Below are positions 34,352-42,018 of a stretch of DNA of 64,000 bases, piece by piece. The translations under genes and the position numbers were made by a program. Under the pieces are notes generated by a model. It saw only the letters and a list, made by a program, of their open reading frames with translations. It was not told where the DNA came from and did no database searches. The stretch is from Perkinsela sp. pyNocScin1 (lineage: Eukaryota; Euglenozoa; Kinetoplastea; Prokinetoplastida; Perkinselidae). The stretch spans positions 496,001-560,000 of the forward strand of contig CAXHTR010000002.1 in NCBI GenBank assembly GCA_964019655.1, given 5' to 3'. Position 1 is the first letter of the stretch. Each line of letters opens with the position of its first letter.

Positions 34352-34966
34352 ATGAACAGTACGCTATGCACGACACGCACAAAGCTCATTTGGAAAAGAA
34401 TCTTCGGTTCCTCCGCGAGAGAACGGGGCTCATCGTATCTTGTGCAGAGCCGTGCAAATTCTAGCGAATCAAAACCTGAAGAGCGGCAGCGCTTACCTGA
34501 ACACGATCAACTCAAAGCGGGCCCGTATCAAAAAGTAGGAAATATCATCATTATCGAGCTGAACCACCATTTATGGCAGCAGCCCTGGGAAGTCAGCCGT
34601 GCTCTGCGAGAACTCAACTTCGAGTATAGAGGTCAGGTGACTGTGCATCCAGATATACCTGAAGTGCGGGAGCGCTTGTTTCACTGCAGAAACCTTGTTA
34701 ATATAGACATCATGCCCATTGACGAAATGAAGCGCCTTCTATGCATTCCGGCACACATTACTTTCAACGACCTACTATCGCAAATACCAGAAACCTGGGG
34801 AGACCATCCACCAGCTACATTCGAATATACTGTTGCGGTCAAGAAGTTTGCTCAGTATCGAAAGGAGCGGATTAGAGACATCATGCATCGAGATGCGATG
34901 GAGCTCAGGCTCCTGCGGCTTCGACGCGAGCGGAATGTGCTCAAGAGTGGCGGTTCTACTCTGTAG
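34352..34966 (+). CDS. MRPL30: mitochondrial large-subunit ribosomal protein uL30m
   Basis: Component of the mitochondrial large ribosomal subunit. The frame opens on TTG at 34340, but the ATG at 34352 starts a good presequence (Arg, Lys, Thr and Ser-rich, no acids for 25 residues), giving 204 residues. The uL30 fold is recognisable at about residues 58-140: GNIIIIELNHHLWQQPWEV, then ALRELNFEYRGQVTVHPDIPEVRERLF and the last strand VNIDIMPIDE. uL30m is usually a single short alpha-beta-beta-alpha-beta domain; here it has both N- and C-terminal extensions, as mitoribosomal proteins of kinetoplastids often do. Family membership rests on the spacing of hydrophobic and basic residues. Confidence 0.75.
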   Translation: MNSTLCTTRTKLIWKRIFGSSARERGSSYLVQSRANSSESKPEERQRLPEHDQLKAGPYQKVGNIIIIELNHHLWQQPWEVSRALRELNFEYRGQVTVHPDIPEVRERLFHCRNLVNIDIMPIDEMKRLLCIPAHITFNDLLSQIPETWGDHPPATFEYTVAVKKFAQYRKERIRDIMHRDAMELRLLRLRRERNVLKSGGSTL

Positions 34967-35070
34967 CAGAAAACCGCCCGTACCAGTTTACCATGTCGCG
35001 TGTAGTTTCGCATGTGCAAAATTGAGTCCGAGCATGTTTTATTTCCATTGTGCTGTGAATACTATCTAGG

Positions 35071-36576
35071 ATGGAGCTTACTTGGAATGATGCGAGTCTA
35101 CAGCGCTTCACGGGAAAATTTGTTCCAACGAATACCGTCATTCGGGAAAAAGAATTAAGATGGCTGCTCGGCTTTATTTGTAGCTGCTGCTCGTTATGTG
35201 TCTCCACGAGTGCCCAATCAGCATTTAGCACAGGCAGCCGCGTAGTTCATATGGCAGCATTTCCTGGAAGTGGAAAGACCATGCTTTTACAGCAGCTAAG
35301 CTCTTTGTATTCCGAACAAAGGATGTCGCGAAAACACGCTACGGTGAAAAAGCGAGCATCTTCGAAAGGCGAAAGTGCGCAAGACTCTCACAGAGATTCG
35401 ACTTCGAGTTCGGCTGTGCAAGTGTGCCCTCACTCACGAGTCCTCATGATTTCTTGTGCATCGAAAAGCTGGAATGCACTTTTTCAACGCATAACTTCAG
35501 AGCTCGAGGACGCAAACTTGTCCAAGCCCCAAAAAAGGGTCCGAAAATCTGCCAAGGCTACAGGTAAGGAAAGCGCACGAGACAGACTCGCAAGAGCGGC
35601 GCAGGCCTTCTCCGGCGTTCTTGTGCTTGACGAGGTCGATACCGTCGTCAGTCAGCGAAGCACGCACAAGTCGCCATCGCATGTATGCGAATCGGTGTCA
35701 GGCATGAGCAATACAAAAGATTTCAAGCGGCTTAAATTGACACGATCGACAGATGAGGAGCTTCATTTTTTGATAAGTGCGTTTGAGTCAAGCCCATCGG
35801 GTGGCCTCGTGCTCATTTCTAACCATTTGAATATACATGCCCACAAGGCGATGGACCAGACCAATATACACAAGTTTGTTCTTGAAGCATATAGCAAAAG
35901 TGATCTGCGTGCCATCATTGAGAGCCGTTCAGCACCAGAGAAGATCTTTGAGCCACCAGCTATGGAACTCCTGGTGAGCGTAAGTAGTGACGCCCGGCGG
36001 ATACTGAACATCGCGAGCGATGCCATGTTACATGCGAGAAAACTATACCGCGCGTCAGTCGACTCGGCTGTTAACATGTCGTACCCACCGGTCACTGTGC
36101 GTGACATCGCGCACTGCTGCTCAGGAAGCGGTGACGTAATGCTCCGGCAGCTGCGAACCATACTCATTCCGCTTAGCAACGATCTGCAGCTTCTCCTGAC
36201 AGGAATCATTCACCTTGCAAACAAAAGTATGAGCTCAAGCGCGCGCAAAGACTCTGCTGTAATCGTCTCAGCATTGTATCGCTGGGTTATTCACGAGGGT
36301 ACAAAGCTCACGAATATGAGCGAGATTTATGATGACAGCTCTTTTCGGCGAGGTCTCCAGTCACTCACTGACTTCAACCTTATTAAGCTTCGGTTTGAAA
36401 ACACTCCCGCGGGCTCAGCGCAAGCCCATAAAGCATCCAACAAGTCACTCATGCAATACAAAGGCGCTATTTCATTACAATACGACGCACATGCACTCAA
36501 GCTCGCAATACAGGGGCTTATTCGAGAGGGCATCGCCGGTAAGGAGGCTTTTCACGCGGTTTTCCACTTGCTCTAA
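35071..36576 (+). CDS. ORC1: ORC1/CDC6-like origin-recognition AAA+ ATPase
   Basis: Initiator ATPase that binds origins and loads the MCM helicase. In 501 residues: Walker A in AAFPGSGKTML (about residues 63-73), a basic Ser-rich insertion (about 85-115), Walker B VLVLDEVDTV (about 184-193), sensor 1 VLISNHLN (about 247), sensor 2 SDARRILN (about 306-313), and a C-terminal winged-helix domain (about 370-501) with the run DSSFRRGLQSLTDFNLIKL. There is no BAH domain at the N-terminus, as in trypanosomes, where one ORC1/CDC6 protein serves both roles and several divergent partners complete the complex. It could be either that protein or a divergent ORC subunit; intact Walker A and B favour an active ATPase. 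Confidence 0.85.
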   Translation: MELTWNDASLQRFTGKFVPTNTVIREKELRWLLGFICSCCSLCVSTSAQSAFSTGSRVVHMAAFPGSGKTMLLQQLSSLYSEQRMSRKHATVKKRASSKGESAQDSHRDSTSSSAVQVCPHSRVLMISCASKSWNALFQRITSELEDANLSKPQKRVRKSAKATGKESARDRLARAAQAFSGVLVLDEVDTVVSQRSTHKSPSHVCESVSGMSNTKDFKRLKLTRSTDEELHFLISAFESSPSGGLVLISNHLNIHAHKAMDQTNIHKFVLEAYSKSDLRAIIESRSAPEKIFEPPAMELLVSVSSDARRILNIASDAMLHARKLYRASVDSAVNMSYPPVTVRDIAHCCSGSGDVMLRQLRTILIPLSNDLQLLLTGIIHLANKSMSSSARKDSAVIVSALYRWVIHEGTKLTNMSEIYDDSSFRRGLQSLTDFNLIKLRFENTPAGSAQAHKASNKSLMQYKGAISLQYDAHALKLAIQGLIREGIAGKEAFHAVFHLL

Positions 36577-36610
36577 CCCACTGTATACACATTGCTTTTG
36601 CTGATCGTAA

Positions 36611-36634
36611 AGCAAGGTTTTCTCTTCTTTACAG
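36611..36634 (+). promoter_or_regulatory. candidate trans-splice acceptor before KISH
   Basis: GGTTTTCTCTTCTTTACAG: 17 of 19 bases after the G pair are pyrimidine-rich and end in AG at 36633-36634, 17 bases before the ATG at 36651. The strongest acceptor-like site noticed in the window. Confidence 0.5.
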
Positions 36635-36650
36635 AATATTTTTTATTAAT

Positions 36651-36869
36651 ATGAGCGCGATTCTGAATTTTGAGAGCTTTGTGTACACGGTCATCCTTGT
36701 CATTTGTACAGCGACGTACATTAAGCAATTGCGACCATCGATGTTTCAGCGTGACTCGCCAGCCTTCTATAAGCGCTTCCTGTACAAGTGCTGGATTATT
36801 GGTGACCGGCTCAGCCCCGTTGTCTCGGCAACGTGTGTTTTTATGGGCCTGCGTTACCTCTTCTTCTAA
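36651..36869 (+). CDS. TMEM167A: KISH/TMEM167 family secretory-pathway membrane protein
   Basis: A 72-residue two-helix membrane protein. It matches the conserved family almost along its whole length: the start MSAILNFESF (compare MSAIFNFQSL in animals), first helix ending VICTATYIKQLRPSM, a basic loop around WIIGDRLSPVVS (compare ARIGERKSPYVA) and a second helix to the end. KISH proteins sit in the Golgi and early secretory pathway and are needed for constitutive secretion; the exact mechanism is not known. Length is the same as in animals and plants. It lies 75 bp after ORC1 in the long plus-strand run. Confidence 0.92.
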   Translation: MSAILNFESFVYTVILVICTATYIKQLRPSMFQRDSPAFYKRFLYKCWIIGDRLSPVVSATCVFMGLRYLFF

Positions 36870-36993
36870 TCCTGGCACGGGCAACATGATCCACAGCACC
36901 CCTGAGGTCGCTCATCCCCAGCGAAAAAAAATCGAAACTGACCTTTGGAGATAGTATTTTTGGCATACACACCTATTTTTTTATCATGAACAC

Positions 36994-38277
36994 ATGAGCT
37001 TGCCGAAATCACGAGTGCATGAAAGGCTCTGCAGCGAATGCGCACTCCCGAAATCGGACAGCTTCCCGCGCTCTTTTTGCAAGGCATGCCCCGTGTGCAA
37101 GCGTCTCTACTGCGTGCAGCATTTACGGAAGCACTTTCAGCGTCGAGGTGTGCAGAAAAAACAGCTCACGCCCTGTGAAGCGCAACTTCAATGCTCCACT
37201 GCGCTCCCTTCGGTTACTGTGAAGGGGGCACCGAAGAGCATTTCAAACGATGACGCGCTCTGCGCTTACGCGGCTGTGCTACAGTGTATCGCTTCCTGCT
37301 TTCCATCGGCGGTCATTACCGAGTGCACGTCCATAATGCGTCAGAGTAAGCATGCGGAGACAGCCCCTAGTATGGTTTATGGCAACGTCGTCGCCGCGCA
37401 AGTCAATGGTCTACTCGCGTGCCTTCGAAGCCTACAAAGTACTGACAAAAATCCGCTGGAAATACCGGAGGCACTGATGCTTCGAATACTTCCATCTGCA
37501 AGTTCCACCAGAGCGCAGCCTCTAGAAGCAGTGGGTCTAGATGCATCGCTCAACTTTGCGATGCACAGCAAACGTGAAATGCGTGATGCCGCGTCCGTGT
37601 TCTGTGATTTTGCTTTCCTCAGCCACAATCTTGCGTGTGAAAAGCTCGAAGTAAGTACGGAAAAAGCTGTGCAAAACATTCAGCGCGTGCTTTTTGGGAA
37701 AGTCCGAGGAAGGGAATTCCACATGCTCTCTTTCCCTGCCGATCTTTGGCTACTCCACGAGAAGAGGGCGCGCGCGTGCAAAGCAGATGTCAGCAGGTCG
37801 AGAACCCTGTGTGATATAATCTTCGACGTGCTCGGGATCTCAGAATCTCTGTCTGGCGAAGAAGCGCTCTGCCAAAAGCTCAGCCTGATGAGCACAGACC
37901 CAGCCGAGGACCTCTGGCCGAGCAACCTCATTATACACTTCGAAAGAACTGTATCGACCCAAGCAGGACAGCACAACAGTGTGCAGAAAGTGTGCACAAA
38001 TTTTGCCTTGCCATTCTTATTTCATCCGTGCGGAAATGAGCGCGCGCCGTCTGACACACATATAGGTAGCAACCTTACTATCACGAATAAGCGGCCGTGT
38101 TTTGCCCTCACTGCGGTGCTCGTTCACGAAGGTGACACCGCAAAGGACGGGCATTTCACATCGTTTATTCTTCGGCGTGGTCGATGGTATTTTTGCAGCG
38201 ACACGAGCTACAGCGCCTGCTCGGAGGACGCAGTGGACAATGCGGCAGCATACATGGCCTTCTACTGCGCGCTTTAG
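36994..38277 (+). CDS. compact ubiquitin-specific protease (USP/UBP family) with divergent Cys box
   Basis: A deubiquitinase of 427 residues. The N-terminal 45 residues hold several CxxC pairs (CSEC, CKAC, CKRLYC) and a His, possibly a zinc finger of the ZnF-UBP or related type. The catalytic Cys box is divergent: ALCAYAAVLQCI aligns without gaps to the usual NTCYMNSVLQCL, putting the nucleophile at Cys 90. The His box is good: FALTAVLVHEGDTAKDGHFT with His 387, then WYFCSDTSYSA, which holds the acidic triad member, and AYMAFYCAL as the closing strand. The region between is short for the family (USP catalytic cores are usually 300-400 residues). Activity is likely from the intact triad but unproven, since the usual G-N-T before the Cys is replaced. 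Confidence 0.75.
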   Translation: MSLPKSRVHERLCSECALPKSDSFPRSFCKACPVCKRLYCVQHLRKHFQRRGVQKKQLTPCEAQLQCSTALPSVTVKGAPKSISNDDALCAYAAVLQCIASCFPSAVITECTSIMRQSKHAETAPSMVYGNVVAAQVNGLLACLRSLQSTDKNPLEIPEALMLRILPSASSTRAQPLEAVGLDASLNFAMHSKREMRDAASVFCDFAFLSHNLACEKLEVSTEKAVQNIQRVLFGKVRGREFHMLSFPADLWLLHEKRARACKADVSRSRTLCDIIFDVLGISESLSGEEALCQKLSLMSTDPAEDLWPSNLIIHFERTVSTQAGQHNSVQKVCTNFALPFLFHPCGNERAPSDTHIGSNLTITNKRPCFALTAVLVHEGDTAKDGHFTSFILRRGRWYFCSDTSYSACSEDAVDNAAAYMAFYCAL

Positions 38278-38345
38278 GAACATTGGTCACTTTTTGAGCG
38301 CCGATTTATAATGTCAAGCAATTAATTTTTATCATTGATTACTCC

Positions 38346-38642
38346 ATGGTATACACACGCTGGAAGTGCGATCGCCTGCCGCTCTATACGTTCAAGTATC
38401 TCGCATCTGAGTACGCATCTACGTTCACCTTCTGGCTCGTTGGGGCATACTGCACCTTCAAATTTTGCGGTATAATATCGGACGAGACTGAGCGTGAAGA
38501 CATGCATGTCGCTGGCTATCCTTGGTGGCGCGACCCGATTCGGAAGCGGAAGCAAGACAAGTATGTCAGCATGATTCGAGATAACGATATTGACCTGATG
38601 GACCCGAAATGGACAGGCGTCCCGAAAAGCGCCCTCCATTAG
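38346..38642 (+). CDS. 98-residue single-helix membrane protein, possibly an inner-membrane complex subunit
   Basis: A small protein with one membrane helix at about residues 24-44 (YASTFTFWLVGAYCTFKFCGI) after a short basic N-terminus, then a charged tail containing GYPWWRDPIRKRKQDKY and ending in a Pro/Lys-rich piece. This short basic-helix-charged layout, with a WWRDP element, is typical of accessory subunits of respiratory complexes, but I cannot assign it to one. Codon use and spacing (68 bp from the previous stop, 93 bp to the next ATG) match the neighbours, so it is very likely a real gene despite its size. Confidence 0.75.
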   Translation: MVYTRWKCDRLPLYTFKYLASEYASTFTFWLVGAYCTFKFCGIISDETEREDMHVAGYPWWRDPIRKRKQDKYVSMIRDNDIDLMDPKWTGVPKSALH

Positions 38643-38713
38643 CTAAGATGTAAGCAGCGAAATACGCAATGACAGTGTGCTTTCTCTTGAGACCACCTGA
38701 GCCCATTTTCTAT

Positions 38714-38727
38714 TGATACTTTTTAAG
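38714..38727 (+). promoter_or_regulatory. candidate trans-splice acceptor before uL14
   Basis: A T-rich tract TGATACTTTTTAAG with AG at 38726-38727, nine bases before the uL14 ATG; a short 5' leader would suit a highly expressed ribosomal protein. Inferred only. Confidence 0.35.
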
Positions 38728-38735
38728 AAAATATA

Positions 38736-39152
38736 ATGACCGGCTGCCCAGCTAACAAAGCAAACAAGTTTCGCATCACCCTCGGTCTGCCAGTCGGCGC
38801 CGTCATGAACTGCAGTGACAACACCGGTGCAAGAAACCTCTACATCATCGCAGTGAAGGGTATCCGCGGCCGCCTTAACCGCCTGCCGTCTGCTGCCGTC
38901 GGAGACGTCGTCCTCGCGACAGTCAAGAGGGGCAAGCCAGAGCTTCGCAAGAAGGTCCTGCCAGCAGTTGTCATTCGCCAGAGACAGAAGTGGCGCCGCA
39001 AGGACGGAATCGTCATCTACTTCGAGGATAACGCGGGTGTCATCGTCAACCCAAAGGGGGAAATGAAGGGCTCTGGTATTGGCGGCCCAGTGGCAAAGGA
39101 ATGCGCTGATTTGTGGCCAAAGATCTCAACGAACGCGCCGGCCATCGTTTAA
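38736..39152 (+). CDS. RPL23: cytosolic large-subunit ribosomal protein uL14 (L23)
   Basis: Component of the cytosolic 60S subunit near the subunit interface. The 138-residue product is almost identical in pattern to other eukaryotic uL14 proteins: [23 protein letters not shown] at residues about 21-43, then the basic strand [20 protein letters not shown] and the end [20 protein letters not shown]. Full length, no extension. Codon use is strongly biased to C-ending codons (ATC, GTC, CTC, TTC), visibly unlike most neighbours, as expected for a highly expressed gene. It is the last gene of the 32-kb plus-strand run. Confidence 0.98.
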   Translation: MTGCPANKANKFRITLGLPVGAVMNCSDNTGARNLYIIAVKGIRGRLNRLPSAAVGDVVLATVKRGKPELRKKVLPAVVIRQRQKWRRKDGIVIYFEDNAGVIVNPKGEMKGSGIGGPVAKECADLWPKISTNAPAIV

Positions 39153-39619
39153 AGTATATGGAATTTAACGTACTAGACATTCGACTTTAGGACCGACTGC
39201 TCGATTTTACTCAGGTGTCCACGCTTTGTCTTTTCATTAGTTTTATATCACAATGTCTACTTCAATAAGGGAAATGTGGCATCACCTGTGAACGACCCTC
39301 GCTTTTCCTATAGGTTTGCTTGAGGGTACGTTTTTCGAAGAATATTGATCTCACATGGCTCCCAACCTTTCGACATGTCTGAAAAAACTTTTCAAGGTCA
39401 TTTCTAAATTTGAAAGCGTAAATGGACGGTGATGTAAATGGAAACGAGTACTGTATGATCTCATCTGAGACCACAATTATACGCATGCTGTGGATATGCT
39501 TATTTTGCTTCACTAGATTTGATTCTGCTGACGGTCGAGCTATCAGCGGTATATAATTCAAAAAAATATTTTAATTTTTATTGTACTGTATGGCTTCATT
39601 TATTATATGGCTTGTATGC
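39153..39619. other. convergent strand-switch region (with a possible small minus-strand gene)
   Basis: About 470 bp between the stop of uL14 (plus) and the stop of the zinc-finger gene (minus). It is AT-rich. No tRNA fold was found in it. The only coding candidate is the ORF at 39262-39486, listed separately. Confidence 0.5.
39262..39486 (-). CDS. possible small protein (74 residues), unrecognised
   Basis: The frame opens on a TTG at 39561; the first ATG is at 39486 and gives 74 residues, moderately basic, with a helical-looking centre (FKFRNDLEKFFQTCRKVG). Orientation and the 133-bp gap to the zinc-finger gene fit the local minus-strand island, but there is no recognised family and the ORF may be chance. 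Confidence 0.3.
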   Translation of the reverse strand: MRIIVVSDEIIQYSFPFTSPSIYAFKFRNDLEKFFQTCRKVGSHVRSIFFEKRTLKQTYRKSEGRSQVMPHFPY

Positions 39620-40165
39620 TTAATATGTCTTGAAATTTGTAGTAGCGGATCTAGCTCTGTCAATCTTTTGCCCACCGCACGTTGGACAAATGTCAGAATG
39701 TCGGTAGTTGTACACGTTGCATGACGAACAAAGCCAGTCACCAAGGAGAACAGTTGCAAACACGCATTTCCCAGCGCTTCCAGTTATGAACTCACACTGC
39801 TTGCATTTCGACTCGTCACCTCGGAAGGCCTTGTAACACACAACGCATCGCCGACGTCCAGGGGCTTTCTGAAAGCTTTCACGCGTTCCACTACTTTCAT
39901 TGCGGACTTTTGCTGGAGAATAAGCGACACCCTGTTCTTGAGAGGTGGTATTTAGCGGGCTTTTGAATCGTACGGGTGGTGCAGATGCATGCGTTTGCAC
40001 GATTGCTGGCTTAAAGCCACATCGATTGCACGTTTTTCGACATGCATAGTTTGCGTATTTGCATGATGCGCACCTCCATACGTCCTTGTCTGAATTTTGG
40101 GGCTGACGTTCCCATAAGTTGCTTTGTGAGGTGGCTAAAAAGACATAATGTTGATTCCTCAGCAT
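39620..40165 (-). CDS. triple RanBP2-type zinc-finger protein
   Basis: A 181-residue protein with three zinc fingers of the form C-x2-C-x10-C-x2-C: WRCASCKYANYACRKTCNRC (about 28-48), a middle one starting RCVVCYKAF (about 100-118), and WLCSSCNVYNYRHSDICPTC (about 145-165). The first and third have the Trp before the first Cys and the Asn/Arg features of RanBP2 fingers, which bind single-stranded RNA (GGU-type) or ubiquitin. The linkers are basic and Ser-rich. Several kinetoplastid mitochondrial RNA-processing factors carry such fingers, so an RNA-binding role is plausible; localisation cannot be read. The gene sits alone on the minus strand between two plus-strand runs, only about 100 bp from the divergent TYW2 gene. 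Confidence 0.8.
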   Translation of the reverse strand: MLRNQHYVFLATSQSNLWERQPQNSDKDVWRCASCKYANYACRKTCNRCGFKPAIVQTHASAPPVRFKSPLNTTSQEQGVAYSPAKVRNESSGTRESFQKAPGRRRCVVCYKAFRGDESKCKQCEFITGSAGKCVFATVLLGDWLCSSCNVYNYRHSDICPTCGGQKIDRARSATTNFKTY

Positions 40166-40268
40166 GGATTTGATAAAGAATGCAAGATATAGATGTAGAA
40201 AAATGACGTTTCAATAGCAGAAAGTAAATTAGTATTGCTGCAATGCGTTTTTTCTTTGAAGGTGCTAA
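40166..40268. other. very short divergent strand-switch region
   Basis: Only 103 bp separate the ATG codons of the minus-strand zinc-finger gene and the plus-strand TYW2 gene. Any two promoters or transcription start areas must lie in or overlap this stretch; it contains a T-run (GTTTTTTCTTTG near 40247) as a possible acceptor tract for TYW2. Confidence 0.5.
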
Positions 40269-41111
40269 ATGATGGGGACATGCACTCAAAAATACGAAAA
40301 GTACGGCCACGTCGCAGTCACACACGCCTCTACTATTGAATGTTCATTCGCCAAGGAGTTCGCTGACTCAATTCATGTAGACGTAATCATTAGCTCAGCA
40401 CGTTCATGCGGCGAGCTGCGCGTGCCTGAGGGCTCTAGGATTCTTTGGTCTCGATCAGACACGATCACCACGAAAACATTTCACAAGGAAAGCGGCGTGG
40501 TCTACATTTTCGATCCACTGCAGATAATGCTGTCGAGTGGCAATGTGAATGAGCGGTCACGGTTCGGTGCAACGATCACAGCAACAGATGAGATTGTCCT
40601 TGACATGTTTGCAGGTATCGGATATTTCTCACTTCCGCTCGCAACAAACCGGACGCGACGAGTCCGCTCCGAGAAAAAAGTGTTGGATAGGCCAAAGAAG
40701 CTTGTTGCAATAGAAAAGAACGAAGTGAGCTACGGGTTTCTGCTGGAAAATTTTCAGCGATATGCCAAGACAGCATGTGCACATGAGCTGATTTTGGGGG
40801 ATAACAGACACGTCGCACACGAATATATCGGTAAATGTCACAGAATTTTAATGGGCTTTCTACCAGACACCGACAAGTTCATACCAAGAGCACTGGACTT
40901 CGCCTCAAAAACGCCTGTGCGCGATGGCATGCCAAGGGCTATCATTCACTACCACTTTCTTTTTCACAAAAATGAGGACGGGCGAACTAAGGCGGGAAAA
41001 GACTTCGCAGAGCACATCGAAGCTACGCGAATTTCCATTATGGATCTACGTGTGATCAAATCCTACGCACACAACCTTTACCATGCTGTTGCGGACGTTT
41101 ATATTGTATAA
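40269..41111 (+). CDS. TYW2: TYW2-like tRNA wybutosine-synthesis aminocarboxypropyl transferase (TRM5/TYW2 family)
   Basis: TYW2 transfers the 3-amino-3-carboxypropyl group of S-adenosylmethionine to the tricyclic base at position 37 of tRNA-Phe. The 280-residue protein has the SAM-binding motif I DMFAGIGYFSLPLA (about 112-125), an acidic motif II end (LVAIEKNEVSY) and motif III with GDNR (about 176-179). After that, where Trm5 methylases have a NLP motif, the protein reads MGFLPDTDKFIPRAL, as in TYW2 (GLIPSS and similar), and this is why I prefer TYW2 to TRM5. The N-terminal domain is short, as in archaeal and fungal TYW2 cores. Two ATGs occur in a row at the start. Confidence 0.8.
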   Translation: MMGTCTQKYEKYGHVAVTHASTIECSFAKEFADSIHVDVIISSARSCGELRVPEGSRILWSRSDTITTKTFHKESGVVYIFDPLQIMLSSGNVNERSRFGATITATDEIVLDMFAGIGYFSLPLATNRTRRVRSEKKVLDRPKKLVAIEKNEVSYGFLLENFQRYAKTACAHELILGDNRHVAHEYIGKCHRILMGFLPDTDKFIPRALDFASKTPVRDGMPRAIIHYHFLFHKNEDGRTKAGKDFAEHIEATRISIMDLRVIKSYAHNLYHAVADVYIV

Positions 41112-41178
41112 TTTGACAGCCGAAGGTAACTTCACATTTTGATTCAACAACCCTCACATTGTCCCTTCCTTTTCTAAT

Positions 41179-41868
41179 ATGCATATGCGGGACGTCGCGC
41201 TTTATGGTGGTGCAATGCGAACAAAGATTCCCACAAGCTTCCGCGATATGTCACGCTTTTGCACTGTACCTGATAACCAGGAAGTTTTCGAGGATGAGCA
41301 GTCCGAGTGTAAACTTATAATAGAGCTCCTCGAAAGGCAGACTATTACCGATGAGCACATGGGATCATTCTTGTTCAAAAACATAGCAAAAGAAAATCAG
41401 TCTGATGAGTATAGCATAAACGCTGTTGAGCATGTGCTGCCTTCACTCAAATGGGAGCAACAACTACAGAAAGCGGAAGTTAATGATTCTCAATGGGTTG
41501 AATTTGAGGAAATTTTGAATGCCAACGCGTGCAACACGGTGAAAGCTGACTTACTTGCTTTTTCACACGGGCCACTCATCCCGTACCCATTGGCGAGCGC
41601 TGTGATAGCAGTCCATGGAGATCAAAGCATAGTGCGCCAAAATAGTATTCACCGTGTACGAGTGTATATGCGCATCATTCGGCTCGCGCACCCTGTCAAT
41701 ACAGAAATTGCAATCACATTCTATAGTCCTGAATCTATCGCAGGGACGAAGACAGCACATGCGATCGACAGGACCTTTGAAGAAGATAAAGGTGTGATTG
41801 ATGAAGTTCTCAAAAACCTACTCATAGTTGACTGGTCTTTGTTCTGTATGCCCGAAAATGGGCAGTAG
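41179..41868 (+). CDS. hypothetical protein, possibly mitochondrial
   Basis: A 229-residue protein of no family I recognise. A basic N-terminal segment (about residues 1-25) could be a presequence. Residues 30-125 are mostly helical and acidic; the second half looks like a beta-rich domain, about residues 128-225, with strands PLIPYPLASAVIAVHG, RVRVYMRIIRLAHP and TEIAITFYS, ending in an amphipathic helix. The long pyrimidine tract CCCTTCCTTTTC lies directly upstream of the first ATG with no AG in between, so the true start may be downstream (ATG at 41215 or 41248). Confidence 0.65.
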   Translation: MHMRDVALYGGAMRTKIPTSFRDMSRFCTVPDNQEVFEDEQSECKLIIELLERQTITDEHMGSFLFKNIAKENQSDEYSINAVEHVLPSLKWEQQLQKAEVNDSQWVEFEEILNANACNTVKADLLAFSHGPLIPYPLASAVIAVHGDQSIVRQNSIHRVRVYMRIIRLAHPVNTEIAITFYSPESIAGTKTAHAIDRTFEEDKGVIDEVLKNLLIVDWSLFCMPENGQ

Positions 41869-42018
41869 GATGTAACTGTCATGCGCACAGCAAGATCTTT
41901 TATCTCGATATTTTCTTCCGCGAAGAGCCGATGTGCAAAGAATAACTTTCAAAAGTTTATTTTTAGTCATGATGAGCAACTCAGATTGCAGTTAATGCAG
42001 AAATCTGAAGCGCAGAAG

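Noticed and set aside
40269-41111. TRM5 (m1G37 methyltransferase) as the identity of this gene
   Set aside because: The NLP motif after motif III that Trm5 methylases carry is replaced by a GFLPDTD segment as in TYW2; kept as an alternative only.
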